Assembly (NCBI GenBank): GCA_037179335.1
Contig: JAKZHN010000004.1
Span: 434,001-498,000 of the forward strand
Direction of reading: 5' to 3'
Source: Cyclaneusma minus
Lineage: Eukaryota > Ascomycota > Leotiomycetes > Marthamycetales > Marthamycetaceae
Length of the DNA: 64,000 nt
Each line of letters starts with the position of its first letter. Position 1 is the stretch's first letter. The notes beneath the pieces are model-generated. The model did no database searches. It saw only the letters and a list, made by a program, of their open reading frames with translations, and had not been told where the DNA came from. Below are positions 10,460 through 21,357 of this stretch, piece by piece. A program made the translations under genes and the position numbers.

Positions 10460-13400
10460 ATGTCAGCCACGGACAAGGCGCGGCAGAATTCTGCCAACAC
10501 TGGGAAGTCATTCTTCTCCCGTGGCAAGAAAGACAAGGGTGACAAGAGGAACGGCAGCGATGATCCGAGCTACCTGGGTGCCGAATTGCAGCAGTCGAGC
10601 ACAATCGGATCCATGTCGTCCAGACACACACGAGGGTCGTCGATGCATTCCGTCGAGCGTCCCTACACCCCTAATGCGGAGGCTGGCATAGACATGGCCG
10701 CCGGAGTCATCACATCAATACCATACGACAGCACACCGAATGGAGCACGGTCTCCTATTGCTGTCGACTACCTTCCGAGAAGCGATCAGATGCCGGTGAG
10801 GCGAGAACCGTTGCCGCATCATTTGAATAAGGGGGGAGCCGATTTTCACCAGTATCCGTCGATTGATCCGGCGAAGCTTGCGAATGGCAATTCACACCCC
10901 TCGGGGCCGCGGCCACCCCCTGGCCTGGGAAACATGACAATGGCCTCGACAGGGAGTCGGACAACCCAGCTCCAGCAGTGGGGACCTGACAACCCAGCAG
11001 GCTCCCGCAGCCCCTCCAGATATGACTCATATTCCACAAATCATTCCTCAAATGGACGAAGCTCTTTCGATCAACAGAGTATCAACGACTCGGCCACTGA
11101 GCGTTCAAGCGTCTTTTCCTCTAATGGCTCCTCACGGACTGCTGCACCACTTCCTCCACTACCACCCTCGGCCTCCCAATCGCAGGCAAGTCTAGCGCCA
11201 TCAATAATGTCGAGTCTGGCACCATCCTTCATGTCGAACACATCGACAAACCGGTCTTCCAACATGTCTACATTCTCCCGCCATCTGCATTTCCCTAATG
11301 CTCAGTTTGCACCTTCAAACTTTGTATTGGAGAAGCCTCCGGACGATGTCATTCACCAGCAGTTCGCAGAAATGTTGGGGCAGCGAGGCTTTGCCACTCT
11401 ACCTGAAGCCGCTAAACGTCAGATGTCCAATTACCCAGCAAGCAAGAAGTGGACTCTGATATATAATGATCGCTTGACCGAAGCGCAAGGGGAGAGTAAA
11501 CGACGTGCAAAGAAAGGGCCCAATGGACGGTTTGAAGCCGCTGAGGAAATGCTTGCAAACGCAGATGAGGAGGGTACAGCGGAGTGGTATGTGAAGAAGG
11601 TCATGGATAATAGCATCGGCACGAAGCAGCTGCAGAGTCTTGCTGTCAGTTTGCGGACACAACCAATCACATGGGTCAAGACGTTTGTCGACTGTCAAGG
11701 CCAGGTTGCTCTCACCAACGTACTCCAAAAACTGAACAGGAAGCAAGCGCAGGGTCCAGCTCCGGCTGAGGGGACTTGGAGTGAGAAGGACCTGGACCGG
11801 GAATACGACATCATCAAATGTCTCAAGGCACTGATGAACAACAAGCACGGCGCGGACGATGCTCTGCAACATCAAAGCATCATCATTGCTCTCACTACGT
11901 CCCTTACCTCTCCTCGATTGACAACTCGAAAACTCGTCAGCGAAGTCTTGACCTTCTTGTGTCACTGGGCCAATGGCGAAGGTCACCTCAAAGTCATCCA
12001 GGCATTGGACTATGTCAAGAACCAAGCCGGCGAAAACGGCCGATTTGATGCATGGATGCGAATCGTTGAGGTCACGGTTGATGGCCGAGGCAAGATGGGC
12101 AGTCTCGTTGGGGCCAGTGATGAAGTTCGCAGTGGAGGCATTGGCATGGAGAACCTGCTTATGGAATATGCTGTTGCATCTTTGTTCCTGATCAACATGA
12201 TGATCGACGCTCCCGAAAAAGATCTCCAGCTCCGAGTCCATATTCGAGCTCAATTTACAGCATGTGGCATCAAACGGATCCTGACAAAGATGGAAGGCTT
12301 CCAGTACGATGTCATAGACAAGCAGATTGAGCGATTCCGAGCAAACGAAGCTATCGACTATGAGGATCTCCTGGAGCGAGAAAACAACAGCGTCAAGGAT
12401 AGCATTGAAAGTGATGTGAAGGACATGAATGATCCGGTACAGATCGTTGATGCTATCATGTCCAGAGTCCAGGGTACCAGAACTCAAGACTACTTCGTTT
12501 CTGCCATGCAGCATCTTCTCCTTATCCGGGAGAGTGATGGGGAGGAACGTCTGCGGATGTTCCAGCTGGTGGATTCTATGCTCAGCTATGTGGCCATGGA
12601 TAGGAGACTTCCTGATATGGACCTGAAGCAAAGTCTTAACTTTACTGTACAAAACCTCTTGGATAAACTACATACCGATTCTGAGGCCCGTCAAGCCCTT
12701 GATGAGGCCCAAGAGACCCGCCAGATTGCTGACGCGGCTCTGGCAGAACGAGATGAGATGAAAGCTCAGATTGAGTTGGGTGCGAATGGCCTTGTCAAGA
12801 AGTTACAGCGGCAGCTCGACGAGCAAGCCCAGATTATCGAACTGCAGCGTCGACAAAACGAGAATCTCAAAGGGGAAGTCTCGAATATTCAGACTATTCG
12901 GGCCAAGGAAGCCCAAAGAAATGAGTTGGAGACAAGAGAATTGTATCTTATGTTACGTGATGCTCAGGATATCGCTGCTTCGAAGGGCAACCAGAAGAAT
13001 GGACTTGGGGAGACAGATCCTCAGCGCATGAAAGGTATCCTGGACCGCGAGAAACTCATGGACCGTCTGGAGATGCAGATCGAGAGACAGAAGACCCAGT
13101 ACAAGCTTGAAGGCAGAACATGGGGTGAACTTGGTGGACCTTCGGATCGTCTTCGTGAATTGCGTGAGCAGATGGAAGGTAGCCAGACAGTACCTGCAAC
13201 ACCTCCTAGGGATTTCGCAAACAGTGTACTGGGAAGCGTTGCCAGGCAGACCAGAATACCGAGGAAACCCGTTGGATCTCGTGATGTCTTCGCTGACGCG
13301 GAAATCACGGAGGCAGAAGATGATCTGGAGAGTAATGAGGATATGGTGATTGAGAAGCCTCGAGTTGTGCAGATGCACCGTCCAAAGGTCAGCACTGCTA

Positions 13401-15841
13401 AGGCCAAGATGCAGGAAGCTGGTGCTAGTGAGGATGAGGGCGATGGTGTTACTACTGGACCTTCTCATCCAAGTTTGGAATCAGCGTCACCGAAGACTCC
13501 CCATGATGAAGAACCTCCCAAGACCGAGCCTGCCGCGGCCAGCGGACCTCCACCCCCTCCACCGCCCCCACTCCCTTCGATGAAGGGTCTACCTCCTCCT
13601 CCACCACCATTACCTGGCATGGGGGGTATGCCCCCTCCTCCTCCACCCCCTCCTCCTCCACCCCCTCTTCCTCCGATGAAGGGTATGCCTCCTCCTCCAC
13701 CACCACTACCTGGCATGGGAGGTATGCCCCCTCCTCCTCCACCGCTACCAGGTATGGGAGGTATGCCTCCTCCTCCGCCACCAATGCCTGGTATGGGAGG
13801 TATGGGTCCTCCCCCGCCGCCACCAATGCCTGGCAAAGTCTCCGGAAACTACTTGGCTCATCAGCATCAAGACTACCCTCCCGTACTCACCGGTATTCTT
13901 CCTGTCGCTCGTCCTAAGAAGAAGCTCAAGGCCTTGCATTGGGAGAAGGTGGAGACGCCTACAACGACGCATTGGGCTGGTCACAACCCAACGCCTGCTG
14001 ATAAAGAGGCCAAATATGTTGAGCTTACTCGCAAGGGTGTTCTCGATGAGGTTGAGAAACTGTTCCTGGCCAAAGAGATCAAGAAGATTGGCAAAGGAAC
14101 AGGCAAGAAGAAGGACAAGAAGCAGATCATTTCTGCTGATCTTATGCGTACTTTTGGTAAGTTCTATTGTCCCGTGGTGATTGAAAGTTTGAGCTAACTC
14201 GTACCAGAAATCTCTCTTGCCAAATTCTCATCCTACCCCACCGAGAAGGTCATACAGATGATCATTCACTGTGATAAGGAAGTCCTGGACAACAATGTTG
14301 TGATGGATTTCTTGCAGAAAGATGACATGTGCAACATCCCTGAGAACACCGCCAAACTATTGGCGCCTTACAGCAAGGACTGGACGGGCCCAGAAGCCGC
14401 CAAGGCTGCCCGCGATCAAGATCCTGCCGAGTTGACCAGAGAAGACAACATCTACCTCCATACAGCATTTGAACTTCGTCACTACTGGAAGTCTAGGATA
14501 CGGGCTTTGGCTCTGACCAGGTCTTTCGAAGCAGAGTATGACGATGTCTCAGAGAAGTTGAAGCAAGTTGTCGAGGTGTCGAATTCGCTTCGGGAGTCTG
14601 TATCCCTCTTCAATGTCTTGGGTCTCATTCTTGATATTGGTAATTACATGAATGACTCGAACAAGCAGGCCACGGGTTTCAAGCTGAGCTCTCTTGCTCG
14701 TCTTGGTATGGTCAAAGATGACAAGAACGAGTCTACATTTGCCGACTTGATTGAGAGGATCGTGCGTAACCAGTATCCTGAGTGGGAAGGATTCGTGGAC
14801 GAGATTGGCGGTGTTGTCGCTTCTCAGAAGCTCAACATCGATCAACTGCAACAAGACGCGAAGCGCTACATTGACAACATCAAGAACGTCCAGATGTCAC
14901 TCGATGCCGGCAACTTGAGCGACCCCAAGAAATTCCACCCTGAAGATCGCGTCACTCAAGTCGTGCAGCGGTCTATGAAGGAAGCTCGAAGGAAGGCCGA
15001 ACAAATGCAACTCTTCCTCGAGGAAATGAACACTGAATACGACAGCATCATGGCATTCTACGGCGAAGATCCGACTGATGAGAACTGCCGCAGAGAATTC
15101 TTCTCCAAGCTCGCCATCTTTGTTACAGAGTGGAAGAAGTCCAGAGAGAAGAACCTGATTCTCGAAGAGACCAAGAAGCGGAACGAGCTCTCCATGAAGC
15201 GCAAGCAACATGCGATGCTCAAGCTCACTGGCACCGATACCCCTGGACCACAATCACCCGTTTCAACTGGTGCCATGGACTCGTTGCTTGAGAAGTTGCG
15301 AGCTGCTGCCCCACAGACAAGAGATCAGCGCGATCGCAGACGACGAGCACGCCTGCAGAACAAACACCAAGTCCGCGTCGCATCTGGCCAAAAGATACCC
15401 GATCCCGACGAGATCCCCGAGGCCGAGGAGAGCATTCTCGAATCCCAGGACATGCCAATGTCGCCACCACTCGAGGTCGACAGCGGCGTCGCGAGTCCCG
15501 CATCCGAGAAAGAGGAAAAGGAGGGCGGCCCTGCCCAGATCCCTATTCAGAGCGAAAAGACGGTGGCTGACCTGGCAGCTGCAATGCTGTCAGGTCTGGT
15601 TCCTCCTGAGGTCGACGCGCCCGAGAAGAGAGATGGTGGGAGGCGACCACGACATCGCGCAACTGCTGAAGAAGAGCGTCGCAATCGCAGGAACCGCCGT
15701 CAACAAGCAAGTGCGGCCGCTTCGGAGCCGAATGTCATGCAAGGTATGAGCTCGCCGATTGAGGGCGATGAAACACCGCCTGAGGCTGCTGATCCGCCGC
15801 CTGAGGGTACGGAGGAGAAGCCTATTGAGCTGGATGACTGA
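10460..15841 (+). CDS. sepA: Formin (SepA/Bni1 type), actin nucleator
   Basis: Two exons, 10460-14156 and 14208-15841, join across a 51-base intron (gtaagt, branch gctaac, ccag) to give 1776 residues, close to the length of filamentous-fungal SepA. Residues 1-280 are disordered and rich in serine and proline. About 285-700 is the GTPase-binding/FH3 inhibitory region, and 740-900 contains coiled coil. About 1028-1127 is an FH1 domain made of long proline runs separated by PGMGGM and MKGM spacers, which bind profilin-actin. An FH2 domain follows (about 1150-1560) and includes the LKALHWEK start and a GNYMN motif. Near residue 1587, MDSLLEKL followed by an RDRRRR stretch is a Dia-autoregulatory domain, so the protein should be autoinhibited and released by a Rho GTPase. 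It builds actin cables and rings for polar growth and septation. The ATG at 10460 is the first in frame. Confidence 0.95.
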
Positions 15842-16835
15842 ATGATGCTATGGTGTCGCATTTACCCATCATGGATCATGTTCAGTCGTCGGCAGCTTAG
15901 GAGAAGAAAGTCGATTCAAGTAACATACACGAAGAACGAAAGTCCGGAGGAAGAGATCAAACCCACAATACCCCGTTGTAATGTTTCAAAACTGCCTGCT
16001 TTATGCCACGAATTGTGGTCACAGGAGCGGCTGTATAGTAATTATTCTCGTCTTTTTGATCTTTTTTTGCCGAACGCATCTGGAATACACACGCACGCAC
16101 TTCTCGGAGGAAAGGAATGGGACGGCGGGGCGCATTTCGATGGATCGGGTTCGCTCTGTTTCTCCGCGTGTGTTTCTGAAGATTCCCCTGGTTGTGAGAG
16201 CGCGCTGGAGGAGGAATGAGCGGCTATGCGAGAGGAGATCTGGGATTTGCATAGCGTGCGTTTTTGTTAGTTGTCAAAGTGTGTCTGGGTTGGTTTTCCA
16301 TGCGTTTACGAGGCGGAGGATTGGCTTTGTGGGGACGGAATGCATGGGAGGATAGAGGATAGGAGATGGATTGAATGGGGGCATGACTGTGTGTATATAT
16401 GGTCCGAGGGGGGTCTAGACTATACATACAACGGTAAATGTCACCATGCGAAGATGTGTTTGGGTCAGAATTACATGCATGTGAATTGTGAGAATGTGTG
16501 AGCTTGGTGAAGGTTTCGGTAAGCTTGTTTTGAAGGACTTTGCGTGTGTGCCAGCCATGTGGTCGTCCTTGTTCAGAGTGACAGCCACTGTGTGGGAGTG
16601 AAATTTGAGTTGAAGACTTGGCTGACTCGCCGTATACCTAAAATAAAATTCCAGGTGTGTGCATGGATTGGTTCATCATCTCCAACCTCAACTTCAGTTG
16701 TTCGCACTCTCCACCAATCCATCACCCCGTCTTCATCGTCGCAACCTCCCTTTCCGTTTCCGCCTTCCCTTCGAGTGACACAGTTCTCAAACAATTTTCC
16801 ATTGAATCAAATCGCGTAATCTGGTCAAGCAAATA

Positions 16836-16915
16836 GCATCCTTGGTTTAGTGATAAAACACATCGTTGCAATGGTGAAATTTGAAATTTCTCCAAGTTCG
16901 ACGGGCCCGCGGCCG
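16836..16915 (+). pseudogene. Decayed tRNA-Gly copy
   Basis: The segment follows the intact gene at 17342-17432 closely: gcat, then ttggtttagtgataaaa, catcgttgc, an intron-like insert, and ttcgacgggcccg. Mismatches disrupt the acceptor stem, the GCC anticodon context and the T arm. Several differences are transitions, as expected from cytosine-deamination decay. It cannot fold as a normal tRNA. Confidence 0.65.
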
Positions 16916-16956
16916 ATAGCCTCAGAAAGAGCCAGAGAGGGCAAAACAATAATTAA

Positions 16957-17000
16957 CCGACCGGGTCTCGGGAATCGGACCCCAGGCCCATCGGGGGTGA
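16957..17000 (-). pseudogene. Inverted 3'-half tRNA-Gly fragment
   Basis: Read on the minus strand, this contains cgatgggcc, a ggtccgattccc T-loop-like block and a ccggtcg end, all corresponding to the 3' half of the tRNA-Gly gene. Small insertions and mismatches are present. It faces the decayed forward copy at 16836-16915. Confidence 0.5.
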
Positions 17001-17341
17001 GCTGTGATTCTGTGTTAAGTTGAAGACCTCCCTCGTGGCGGACTTTCTTCAGCGTGCAAGATCTGATAGAGTAGTAGCCTGTCTTCTATTTGAAATTTTG
17101 AATCTCCCCCAGTTCTTGGGTTCCAGGGTTTACTTTCTCAAAAATCACCTGGAATTCTGTCAATTATTTGGACTTTTTTTCAATTACTTGGATTATCTCA
17201 ATTCCTTGGATTTCTCTTAATCATCTGAATTAGCCAAGTCCGCACCAAAGTTGCACGCAGAAGAAATTCCACCACGGGCCTCTGTGCTGTGGTTGATCAG
17301 CTGGAAAATTATGGCATTCTTCAACAATTACATAATGTGAC

Positions 17342-17432
17342 GCATTGGTGGTTTAGTGGTAAAATCCATCGTTGCCATGAGATGAAAGTCTTCAACTTCG
17401 ATGGGCCCCGGGTTCGATTCCCGGTCGATGCA
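17342..17432 (+). tRNA. tRNA-Gly (GCC) with a short intron
   Basis: The acceptor stem pairs GCATTGG with TCGATGC, and the discriminator base is A. The D arm is TGGTTTAGTGGTA. The anticodon stem catcg/cgatg closes a loop with TT-GCC-A. About 20 extra bases (starting tgagatgaaag) lie directly 3' of position 37, the canonical place for a tRNA intron. The T arm is ccggg-ttcgatt-cccgg. Removing the intron leaves 71 bases, normal for tRNA-Gly. CCA is not encoded, as expected for a nuclear gene. Confidence 0.92.
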
Positions 17433-17888
17433 GTTTCTTCTGCCCTCTTTGGCTCTTTTTGAGGCCCGGAGTTTAACGATGCTTTTGATCACTGGGTTTT
17501 TATTCACTTGGGGATAAGTACTATGATAAATTTCGTGAGGGAAGATATTTCCAGACACTTTTATAGCCACCCAAATACTAAACTACGCAGGTCGCTCTGC
17601 CGTCCGCCACCGGCACCTAATGGTGGGAAGAATGAAACACAGGGTCTACCATCAACCGATAGCCATAAGTTTGGATTTCTGGTTGGAGCAAGCAGACATT
17701 TTCCCGTCGCATCGCGAACCATATTTCGAAGATACTGGGAGAACAAGTCTTAGTTAGGGCATTGGCAAAGTCAGAGAGAGAGAGAGAGATGTAAATACTG
17801 TCCCCATACTCCTCATACAACTCACAACTTCGCAAGCTAATGCCACTCTCCGCCGCTCCTCAGACTTCAAATCACCCTACAATACAAA

Positions 17889-18293
17889 ATGGCCTCCCCC
17901 CACGGAACAATCAGCTCCTATAGCAACGCAGTCGCCCGGCAATTCGACCAGCTATGTGAGCTCTTTGAGGACCCAAAACGCCAAAGCATATATGACATTT
18001 CTTGGGAAGAGATTTATAAAAACTTTAAAGACTTTAATGTTTGGGCTATTCATAAGCACGCAGGCTTTTCCCCCCGCATTGCAAGCCGCACTTCAGAAAT
18101 AACAATTGACCATTATGCGAAGTTTGGGGGCCTTGGCAAAATAAGTAATAGATATAAAGTCGCCGATTCCGCAAACTCCTCGAATACCATCCACAATTTC
18201 GCAAGCTACCGCAATTTTCCGCCGCTCCAGCTCAAACTTCAAAGTCATATCATACGTCCCTGTCCAAAAGGATTTCGCATTCCTACCGGATAG
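17889..18293 (+). pseudogene. Truncated first copy of a duplicated fungal N-terminal module
   Basis: The ATG at 17889 opens a frame whose first 55 or so residues (FDQLCELFEDPKR ... FKDFNVWA) match the intact-looking copy that begins at 18301. The match stops abruptly after NVWA; the rest of the frame is unrelated and runs into DNA that corresponds to the leader of the second copy. The upstream leaders of the two copies are also similar (aacttcgcaagct, then tccgccgctc), so one segment of roughly 400 bp was duplicated in tandem and the first copy lost its 3' half. Confidence 0.65.
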
Positions 18294-18300
18294 TACCAAA

Positions 18301-18815
18301 ATGGAATCCCAGACAAGAACGGTTGGGAAATATAGCGAATCGATTCTCCAAAGTTTCGAACAGCTATGTGAACTTTTCGAGGACAAACTACGACAATACG
18401 CATACGACATCGGTTGGTCAGAGGTTTGTCGAAGCTTCAGAAACTTCAACATATGGGCTACCCGTCTCAGAGCACTATGGCTAGCCGACTCACCAATTTC
18501 TTTGGACTACCGCCTGCGTTCGAATCCTCGACAAGCAGAACCCTTCAAAGGTTTCTTGAAGGACATAGACATGCTTTTACGTAGCGGTATGTCATTACTT
18601 TCCATCTTCTGTCATCCCACCGTAGTTTTCGCATTTTTGTTTTCCCACTATTGTTGCTAAACAATCTATTAGCTATTGCAATTGCTTCCGGTAAAAGGGA
18701 AAACAGAGTCGGCCCTGCATACAATACGTACGCCCCGCGACAAGAAATCCGACGTCGGCACCCCGCAAACAGCATTCGGAAATCAGAGGGCTTTTGGCGT
18801 TGGTCAATCATATAA
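18301..18815 (+). CDS. Short protein with a fungal N-terminal module (SLDYRL type)
   Basis: Exons 18301-18586 and 18673-18815 join across an 86-base intron (gtatgt to ttag) to give 142 residues. The order of motifs is FEQLCELFEDKLRQ, FRNFNIWA, then SLDYRL, then a helical segment ending in AIAIASG. It resembles an N-terminal helical module seen in many Pezizomycotina proteins, some of which carry zinc-finger or signalling domains further on. Here the frame ends about 35 residues after that module, so the gene is either a short stand-alone version or truncated. I cannot assign a biochemical function. A truncated tandem copy lies immediately upstream. Confidence 0.55.
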
Positions 18816-19089
18816 TCGAACACTTGGGAAAACTTAAGGTTTTGTCAGGGCGCGGTAACGAGGATGCAGGGCGAGGCGCACCTGTAGCAACTAATCCGCA
18901 ACCAGGGCACAGGATGGTCACAGACGCAAGGCGGGAAAACTGGGGGCCCACACTCGCGGGGGGCATATTCGCAGCCCGCTATGGGGCGTCCATTCAGAGG
19001 AATTCAGGACCGGCTTGAATCAGTTTGGACGATGGACCGGAAACCAGTTACCAATCTGGAGGAAAAAATATTTCGTCCAGAATACCGGA

Positions 19090-19300
19090 AGATACTTTGG
19101 GACGAAAGAAGTCTGAATATGGTCTACCGTCTCCAAATGACTGTGGATCTCCCAAATAACCAGGAGCATTCCCAATAACTAGGAATATTCCAGGTGATTT
19201 GGGACATTCTAGATGATTTGGCAAATGCCAAGTGATTTGGAACATGATACATCCAAGCAACTGAAAGTATTCCGAGGTATTGGGAATATTGTAACCCACT
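19090..19300 (+). repeat. Dispersed repeat, copy 1 (partner at 31150-31310)
   Basis: Shared blocks are gacgaaag-agtctg-atatgg-ctacc, followed by a series of short degenerate units such as attcccaataac, attccaggtgattt and gatttggaacat, with a period of about 18-20 bases. The partner at 31150-31310 has the same opening block and the same kind of units in the same orientation. No coding potential is visible. It may be a remnant of a mobile element. Confidence 0.5.
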
Positions 19301-19537
19301 AATCTCACCTGTATTGAATCAAACTTTTCTCATTGCATTGTACCGAGAGGAAAAACTCGAAATCTCTTCAACTCTGGACTGCCCTGCTGTTCCATATTGG
19401 ACTTACCAGACATTTTGAATCACAAAGACGCCCGGGCGCCTTGTGGGTATAAGTTCTCCAGCAGGAATGCAAACATGGGTGTGATGAACATCTTGTGAGC
19501 TTATTGGCTGGTGTATTCGTGAAGCAGAAGCACTGTC

Positions 19538-20287
19538 TTAATTGGCAGTAGCTGCCGCTGATGGCTGTGACGACAAACGAAAGCACTTGCTCCCACTTTC
19601 TCTTCCCTCTTCAGCGTTCTCTTTACGAGCCCTCTTAAGGCCCTTGGTGCCTTTCACTTGATCACTCTTCTCTGCAGCGCCTCCAAATGCTTTGGAACTC
19701 GCTTCGGCTGATGGCTGTAATGACGAACGAATACGCTTGTTCCCCGCTTCTCTGCCCTCCTCGACATCCTCCTCGGCAGCTCTCTTGATGCCTTTCACTT
19801 GATCAGGCCGATCCATCTTGAAGCGCTTATTTCCGCCTTCTCTGACCTCCTCGGCATTCTTTACATAAGCCCTCTTGGTGGCTTTAAGCCGATCATCCTT
19901 CTCCGCAATGCTTTCAGCCGCTTTCCCCTCGCCGCCAGGATCCTTGTCCAGCTAATTCGGATCTGATTGGAGCTTGTCCAGCCAAGAATTGACCTTCTTT
20001 TCGGCTGGCGGACAAGGCGAATTCGGAATAGCATCACTGATTTTTGGTTCACTGAGCTTAATTATATCGGCTTTGGTTTCGGCAGAAGCGGAGGAGGGAG
20101 AGGATGAATTTGCATTAGGCAGTGTGGAGGATTCCTTCAGAAAATTAAAAGCCAAGCAAAGGTCGCACCAAAAAAACCAGAAAATTTTTAAATCCATTTT
20201 GCTCTCGCATACATGACCGTGACCGGTGAAAGACTTGTAGAGCAGCTGAGTAGTCGTTAAGAGAAGCTTTCTGGGAATACGGACCAT
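19538..20287 (-). pseudogene. Repeat-containing ORF with one premature stop
   Basis: A single minus-strand frame runs from an ATG at 20287 to a stop at 19538 (about 249 codons), interrupted only by a TAG at 19952-19954. The part before the stop has a hydrophobic stretch near MDLKIFWFFWC, then a serine-rich linker. The part after it contains three copies of a charged repeat of about 28-45 residues with the pattern D-x-K-x-x-K-R-A ... EE-x-RE-x-G-N-KR, suggesting a lysine-rich nuclear-type protein. The TAG would be CAG (Gln) before one C-to-T change in a CpA context. The first 150 bases of the frame lie inside the left arm of the inverted repeat at 20136-20423. The family is unknown. It could also be two separate short genes. 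Confidence 0.55.
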
Positions 20288-20423
20288 ATCTCTTTTCCCA
20301 TACTGACTAACATCTTAGGTAATCAACGCGTGAACGCGTTCCTCTTCCCCCACACGTAAACCACGACTCTCCTCACGCCTCCTCACTCCAATCCCTGTAA
20401 ACATCATCTCCACCAGGCTCGAT
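20136..20423 (+). repeat. Left arm of a 288-bp inverted repeat
   Basis: This arm matches the reverse complement of 20654-20941 over 288 bases. I found two differences, both A here against G in the reverse complement of the partner. The arms flank 230 bases of unique DNA. The arm includes the 5' part of the interrupted frame 19538-20287 and the last codons of the small ORF at 20373-20624. Confidence 0.9.
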
Positions 20424-20624
20424 GGCAGTGGGTCCAAGAGAGGATTTATTATATTTGGAAGAGGATTCCGAAGTCTTTGATTGATTATCGTCGGAGTCGT
20501 GGTCGGGATCACCAAGGAGGGAATCGAGTTCTTCTTGAGAGAGTTGGGTGAGCCAGGCTTCGATGCCCTTTGTTTCCATGTAGTGAATGATGAGAAGCAA
20601 TACTGCAAGACGTCTGCGATCCAT
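20373..20624 (-). CDS. Hypothetical 83-residue acidic protein
   Basis: The ATG at 20624 opens a frame of 83 residues. It has a hydrophobic N-terminal segment (LAVLLLIIHY), then a segment with the helical motif LSQEELDSLLG, and an acidic serine-rich tail. It begins in the unique loop of the inverted repeat and ends within its left arm, upstream of and on the same strand as the interrupted frame at 19538-20287. It could be a remnant exon of that gene. No family is recognised. Confidence 0.3.
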   Translation of the reverse strand: MDRRRLAVLLLIIHYMETKGIEAWLTQLSQEELDSLLGDPDHDSDDNQSKTSESSSKYNKSSLGPTAIEPGGDDVYRDWSEEA

Positions 20625-20653
20625 GGCTGAGTTGGGTGTGGAGCAGGGGAGCG

Positions 20654-20941
20654 ATCGAGCCTGGTGGAGATGATGTTTACAGGGATTGGAGTGAGGAGGC
20701 GTGAGGAGAGTCGTGGTTTACGTGTGGGGGAAGAGGAACGCGTTCACGCGTTGATTACCTAAGATGTTAGTCAGTATGGGAAAAGAGATATGGTCCGTAT
20801 TCCCAGAAAGCTTCTCTCAACGACTACTCAGCTGCTCTACAAGTCTTTCACCGGTCACGGTCACGTATGCGAGAGCAAAATGGATTTAAAAATTTTCTGG
20901 TTTTTTTGGTGCGACCTTTGCTTGGCTTTTAATTTTCTGAA
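20654..20941 (-). repeat. Right arm of a 288-bp inverted repeat
   Basis: Reverse-complement partner of 20136-20423. On the plus strand it reproduces the start of the interrupted frame (from the ATG near 20791) for about 50 codons, then continues into a different sequence and stops. The duplication therefore copied the 5' end of that gene in opposite orientation. Confidence 0.9.
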
Positions 20942-20996
20942 AAAACACGCAAAAAGGGAATAAAGTCCAACACTCGCTATGGTAAGCGAGACTACC
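20836..20996 (+). repeat. Dispersed repeat R1 (partner R2 at 23501-23656)
   Basis: R1 and R2 share, in the same order, ctacaagt, a tcac block, atgcgagagcaa, ggatttaaaa, a t-rich run, acacgcaaaaag, aagtc, acactcgc and gcgagactacc. They are clearly homologous but diverged. R1 overlaps the right arm of the inverted repeat and extends past it, so the element is older than the inversion or marks its boundary. Confidence 0.6.
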
Positions 20997-21357
20997 CAAA
21001 TAACTGGCACCTCCTCCTAACTCCACCGTCTCCCTATAAGAGATCCAACATCCTAAGGATCTCGGTGCCACGTAAAGCGCGGGAAATGCACGGAATAATC
21101 AATCAGAGACCGAAGTCCAAGCTAAGGCTGGCGGTGCTCGGTAATCGACGGTTATAACTTGTAACTAAATGGATGATTGAAGACCGGGCTGTCGACGTAA
21201 CGGTAGCGAAAGGAAGAGGAAGGGTAGATAGGCACCGGTGGCCTGAAAATCAAACTGCTGGTCATAAGATCGATTCCGGAACTGAGATGTAATGTCGTCT
21301 TGCCCCCGTGGCTGCAGCTCAAAACGCCCTCCTAGCACGCTGCACTATCCGCTGTCG

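Larger units (their letters stand above)
15842..17341. other. Formin 3' region and decayed tRNA-like DNA
   Basis: The first several hundred bases are the formin 3' untranslated region and T/G-rich spacer without a supportable gene. From about 16836 two decayed copies of the neighbouring tRNA-Gly gene are recognisable and are annotated separately. Between 17100 and 17235 there are repeated phrases of the form caattacttggat, resembling motifs in the repeats at 19.1 and 31.2 kb. Confidence 0.5.

Noticed and set aside
9757..10545. 262-codon minus-strand frame overlapping the formin start
   Set aside because: It overlaps other long frames in GC-rich leader DNA and shows no domain; best explained as a shadow of composition.
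11399..12652. 417-codon minus-strand frame inside the formin gene
   Set aside because: It is antisense to the conserved GBD/FH3 coding region and has no protein-family character.
13465..13836. Glycine-rich minus-strand frame
   Set aside because: It is the antisense of the polyproline FH1 domain.
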